Positions 6,462-8,305 of a stretch of DNA of 8,305 nucleotides are shown piece by piece (within the stretch, counting starts at the first letter, position 1; every line of letters begins with the position of its first letter). Where the stretch lies: positions 1 through 8,305 of the forward strand of contig CALFRR010000234.1 in assembly GCA_937919435.1 (NCBI GenBank). Reading direction: 5' to 3'. This DNA is from an uncultured Alphaproteobacteria bacterium (GTDB taxonomy: Bacteria > Pseudomonadota > Alphaproteobacteria > Rhizobiales > Ancalomicrobiaceae). Position numbers and translations under genes: made by a program. The notes under the pieces are model-generated. The model was not told the origin of the DNA and ran no database searches. It saw only the letters and a list, made by a program, of their open reading frames with translations.

Positions 6462-6665
6462 ATGGCGAAGGTTCCGAAGGTCGAGCCGGTCGGCGACCGT
6501 GGTCCGGCGATGGTCAGGATCACCTCGAAGATCGACGGTTTCCGCCGGGCCGGCCGTGCCCATTCCGCGACGCCGACCACGGTCCCGGCGAGCGACTTCA
6601 CCGACACGGAACTCGACGCGCTGCGCGGCGAGCCGATGCTGACCGTCGAGGACGTCTACGAGTGA
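6462..6665 (+). CDS. FluMu N-terminal-domain protein (Mu gp35-like)
   Basis: This 67-aa protein follows the capsid gene, exactly where gp35 lies in Mu. After a short basic lead (MAKVPKVEPVGDRG) comes MVRITSKIDGFRRAGRAH, a small linker, then ASDFTDTELDALRGEPMLTV. This is the pattern of the FluMu N-terminal domain: a beta strand, an RRAGR turn, and a short helix beginning at the T/S-E-x-L motif and ending in a buried valine strand. It is shorter than some homologues, which carry an additional C-terminal region, but nothing suggests truncation because the next gene overlaps its stop codon. GAGAGG at 6451-6456 sits 5 bases before the ATG. The precise role is unknown; a head-associated or head-tail interface role is inferred from position only. 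Confidence 0.75.
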   Translation: MAKVPKVEPVGDRGPAMVRITSKIDGFRRAGRAHSATPTTVPASDFTDTELDALRGEPMLTVEDVYE

Positions 6666-7093
6666 CCTATGCCAGCGCCCAGGATCTGATCGACCGGTTC
6701 GGCGAGAAGGAGCTGATCCAGCTCACCGATCGCGTCAACCGGCCTCAGACCACGATCGACGACACCGTCGTCGCTCGGGCGCTCGCCGATGCCGAGGCGC
6801 TCGCCGACGGCTATATCGCCACCCGCTACACGCTGCCGCTCGCCGCCGTCCCGGCCGCCCTCGTGCGGATCGTCTGCGACCTCGCCCGTTTCCTGCTGCA
6901 CGGCAAGGCGGCCGAGAAGGACAGTCCGGTCGAGCGCGCCAACGCGGCGGCGATCCGATGGCTGCAGGACGTTTCGAAGGGCACCGTCACGCTCGAAACC
7001 GGCGCGGGGAGCGCTGCGATCGAGGCGACCGGCGGCGTTCGAACCTCGCCCGGACGACGCGTCATGACCCGCGACAGCCTGAGGGGGTACTGA
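6662..7093 (+). CDS. Head-tail adaptor, DUF1320 family (Mu gp36-like), GTG start
   Basis: This 143-aa product begins TYASAQDLIDRFGEKELIQL after the initiator. It carries ALADAEALADGYIATRYTLPL around residues 40-60, then VCDLARFLLHG near 75 and a C-terminal SPGRRVMTRDSLRGY. These are typical of DUF1320, the Mu gp36 family, which is thought to form the first connector ring under the portal (HK97 gp6-like helical bundle). I place the start at GTG 6662, which overlaps the preceding TGA as GTGA, because homologues begin at this residue. GAGG at 6648-6651 gives a ribosome site about 10 bases away. The same frame is open far upstream through the capsid gene, but that is a non-coding shadow, and no ATG lies near the family N-terminus. 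The stop overlaps the G start (TGATG). Confidence 0.87.
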   Translation: MTYASAQDLIDRFGEKELIQLTDRVNRPQTTIDDTVVARALADAEALADGYIATRYTLPLAAVPAALVRIVCDLARFLLHGKAAEKDSPVERANAAAIRWLQDVSKGTVTLETGAGSAAIEATGGVRTSPGRRVMTRDSLRGY

Positions 7094-7683
7094 TGGCCGA
7101 GGGCGCCTCCATCCGGATCGGGGTCGAAGACGCGGGCGTCGTCGGCGTGCTCGCCCGTGTCGCCGCCGCCGGTGGCGATACGCTGCCGCTGATGCAGCGC
7201 TTCTCGGCCGGCCTGCTCGCTTCCACGCAGCGGCGGTTCCTGACCCGGACGGCTCCCGGTGGCGCGGCCTGGCAGCGCCTGGCGCCGCGGACCGCGCGGG
7301 AACGGATCCGCCTCGGCTACGGCGACACCAACATCCTCAGGCGATCCGGCATCCTCTATGCGAGCCTGACCGACGAGGCGACGGAGACGACCGCGGAAGC
7401 CGGGACCAACAATCCCTATGCGGCGATCCATCAGTTCGGTGGCGAGATCCGCCACTACGCGCGCAGCCAGCAGATCTACCAGCACTACGACGCGAAGACG
7501 GACACCTTCGATCCGACCTTCCGCCGCCGCTCGCGGTCGAATTTCGCGCGCTGGGTCGAGATCGGCGAACATACCGTGACGATTCCGGCGCGGCCCTATC
7601 TCGGCATCGACGAGGCCGATGCGGCCGAACTCCAGATGATCGGCGAAGACTGGCTCGCCGAGCGGATCGGCGGTGCGCCATGA
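7093..7683 (+). CDS. G: Virion morphogenesis protein gpG (phage tail completion / HK97 gp10-like)
   Basis: This 196-aa protein of the Mu G/P2 S family acts in head-tail joining. The N-terminal helix IRIGVEDAGVVGVLARVAAAGG leads into a helical segment with QRRFLTRTAPGGAAWQRLAP (about 47-66), then SGILYASL, the conserved YAAIHQFGGE (H113-G117) and the C-terminal IPARPYLGI (P165-G171). HQFGG and PARPYLG are the family signature. The 47 residues between them hold a basic stretch (RRRSRSNFARW), making the protein longer than Mu gpG (about 155 aa), although such inserts are common in the family. GAGGGGG at 7081-7087 lies 5 bases before the ATG, and the start overlaps the gp36 stop by one base. In Mu this gene lies directly after F; here it sits between gp36 and gp37, consistent with a neck role. 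Confidence 0.9.
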   Translation: MAEGASIRIGVEDAGVVGVLARVAAAGGDTLPLMQRFSAGLLASTQRRFLTRTAPGGAAWQRLAPRTARERIRLGYGDTNILRRSGILYASLTDEATETTAEAGTNNPYAAIHQFGGEIRHYARSQQIYQHYDAKTDTFDPTFRRRSRSNFARWVEIGEHTVTIPARPYLGIDEADAAELQMIGEDWLAERIGGAP

Positions 7684-8105
7684 GCTGGCTCGCCGTCGAC
7701 CGGATTCGGGAGCGTCTCCTCGAGGTCGGTGCATTCGCACTCGTCGAAGGCATCGCCGGGCTTTCGCTCGCCGACGACGCGGCGCTCGCGTCGCCGGCCG
7801 CCTTCGTCTTCGAGGCGGAGTCGGTCGCCGGCCCGAACACCCGGGCCACTGGCGGTCTGTTGCAGCGCGTCGAGGCGGACATCGCGGTCGTCGTCGTGGT
7901 GCGCAACGACGGCGACATCACCGGTGCCGCCGCCTCCGACGAGATCACTCCGTTGGAGGCCGCCGTTCGTTCCACCCTGCTCGGCTGGTTGCCGGAAAAC
8001 CCCTTCGAACCCTTGACGCTCGTCTCGACCAAGACCGTACGCGCCCGAAAGGGCGTGGTCTGGCGCGAGATCCTGTTCGCCACCGCCTACTACCTGGAGG
8101 CCTGA
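7680..8105 (+). CDS. Probable tail terminator (Mu gp37-like)
   Basis: This 141-aa protein follows gpG with an ATGA overlap. Its layout is an N-terminal helix (SWLAVDRIRERLLEVGAFA), a hydrophobic strand in the middle (VEADIAVVVVVRND, about 66-79), a helix with SDEITPLEAAVRSTLLGWLP, and a final strand region ending VWREILFATAYYLEA. This strand-helix-strand order, ending in a W-x-x-x-F-x-x-x-Y segment, fits the tail terminator/gp37 group that caps the tail tube and joins it to the head connector. The position between gpG and the tail genes supports this. I did not recognise a specific Pfam signature, so the name rests on layout and context. No clear ribosome site precedes the start; coupling to gpG is likely. 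Confidence 0.75.
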   Translation: MSWLAVDRIRERLLEVGAFALVEGIAGLSLADDAALASPAAFVFEAESVAGPNTRATGGLLQRVEADIAVVVVVRNDGDITGAAASDEITPLEAAVRSTLLGWLPENPFEPLTLVSTKTVRARKGVVWREILFATAYYLEA

Positions 8106-8106
8106 A

Positions 8107-8247
8107 ATGGACATGCCCGCGACCGGCGGCAGCTGGACCCGCGACCCGAAGACGGGCGACCTGATCCCCAATCCGCCGGCGAACACCACGCCGACGCAGG
8201 AAGAACCGGCGCCGGCGCCGGCCGCCAAGCCGAAGAAGGAGGCCTGA
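8107..8247 (+). CDS. Small 46-aa gp38-like protein, Pro/Lys-rich C-terminus
   Basis: This short gene starts one base after the gp37-like stop, preceded by GGAGG at 8096-8100, 6 bases from the ATG, which supports real translation. The product has a folded-looking N-terminus, MDMPATGGSWTRDPKTGDLI, and a disordered tail, EEPAPAPAAKPKKEA. The GGSWxRDPKTG pattern recurs in small proteins placed just before tail tube or sheath genes in Mu-like phages, the place of Mu gp38. Its function is unknown; it might assist tail assembly. A start at the internal ATG (codon 3) is possible but lies further from the ribosome site. Confidence 0.72.
   Translation: MDMPATGGSWTRDPKTGDLIPNPPANTTPTQEEPAPAPAAKPKKEA
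8236..8242 (+). promoter_or_regulatory. Strong ribosome binding site AAGGAGG for the tail tube gene
   Basis: AAGGAGG is nearly a full complement of the 16S 3' end and lies 8 bases before the ATG at 8251. It overlaps the last codons of the 46-aa protein. It is the strongest such site in the window, fitting a product needed in many copies per virion, such as a tail tube subunit. Confidence 0.75.
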
Positions 8248-8250
8248 TTC

Positions 8251-8305
8251 ATGGCGCGCTACTATCGCAAACTGGCGCTGCTCGCCAAGATCGAGACCGC
8301 CTACG
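8251..8305 (+). CDS. Tail tube protein, N-terminal fragment (3' truncated by window edge)
   Basis: Only 18 full codons are visible: MARYYRKLALLAKIETAY, then the window ends. This start matches the pattern x-R-x-x-RK-x-x-LLAKIE-T-x-YG seen in tail tube proteins of Mu-like phages with long non-contractile tails. It follows a very strong AAGGAGG site and the gp38-like gene. In Mu itself this position holds the contractile sheath gene, whose N-terminus is different. The call is therefore a siphovirus-type tube, with limited evidence because of the short fragment. Confidence 0.65.
   Translation, partial: MARYYRKLALLAKIETAY

Noticed and set aside
5277..6563. A 428-codon open frame on the minus strand opposite the capsid gene
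   Set aside because: Same pattern: antisense to the gpT-type capsid gene, Arg-rich low-complexity product, crossing the borders of real genes.
5597..6661. Upstream extension of the gp36 frame through the capsid gene
   Set aside because: Arg-rich shadow of the capsid gene; family similarity starts only at GTG 6662.
1..8305. CRISPR arrays, tRNA or rRNA genes, insertion sequences, attachment sites
   Set aside because: No regularly spaced repeats, no tRNA-like cloverleaf in the gaps, no transposase or terminal inverted repeats, and no phage end or integration site were seen.

Overview
This window looks like part of the late structural operon of a Mu-like transposable phage or prophage. All supported genes are on the + strand, tightly packed, and roughly two-thirds GC by eye. 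Strong third-position GC bias also leaves long open antisense frames that are not genes. Codon use and the protein variants suggest a high-GC Proteobacterium, plausibly an alphaproteobacterium, as host. This is inference: no host gene, attachment site, transposase or phage end is present, so a prophage cannot be told from a free phage.

Region 1 (1-3603) is the packaging and portal block. It holds the C-terminal nuclease half of the large terminase (Mu gp28-like), the portal (DUF935, Mu gp29-like) and a MuF/SPP1-gp7 head protein whose C-terminus resembles a phage-borne Barnase/EndoU/ColicinE5/RelE-like (PBECR) nuclease. The three are translationally coupled by ATGA overlaps.

Region 2 (3604-3932) is a gap of about 330 bp with no convincing gene. 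It carries a plausible sigma70-type promoter, a perfect 10-bp palindrome and a 15-bp interrupted palindrome ending one base before the next start codon.

Region 3 (3933-6326) is the capsid block: a Mu I-type protease with a nested in-frame scaffold (Z) start, a small cement-like protein and the gpT-type major capsid protein.

Region 4 (6462-8305), after a 135-bp spacer, is the head-tail connector block. It holds a FluMu-N/gp35-like protein, gp36 (DUF1320), gpG, a gp37-like probable tail terminator, a 46-aa gp38-like protein and the first 18 codons of what resembles a siphovirus-type tail tube protein.

Together the products would build a capsid: portal, scaffold and protease guide gpT assembly, the terminase packages DNA, and the connector set closes the head and joins it to the tail. 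Compared with Mu, gene G has moved from behind F to between gp36 and gp37, and the tail appears to be of the long non-contractile type. Most of the window is a recognisable phage module. The parts most worth a second look are the nuclease-like extension on F and the regulatory-looking gap directly after it.
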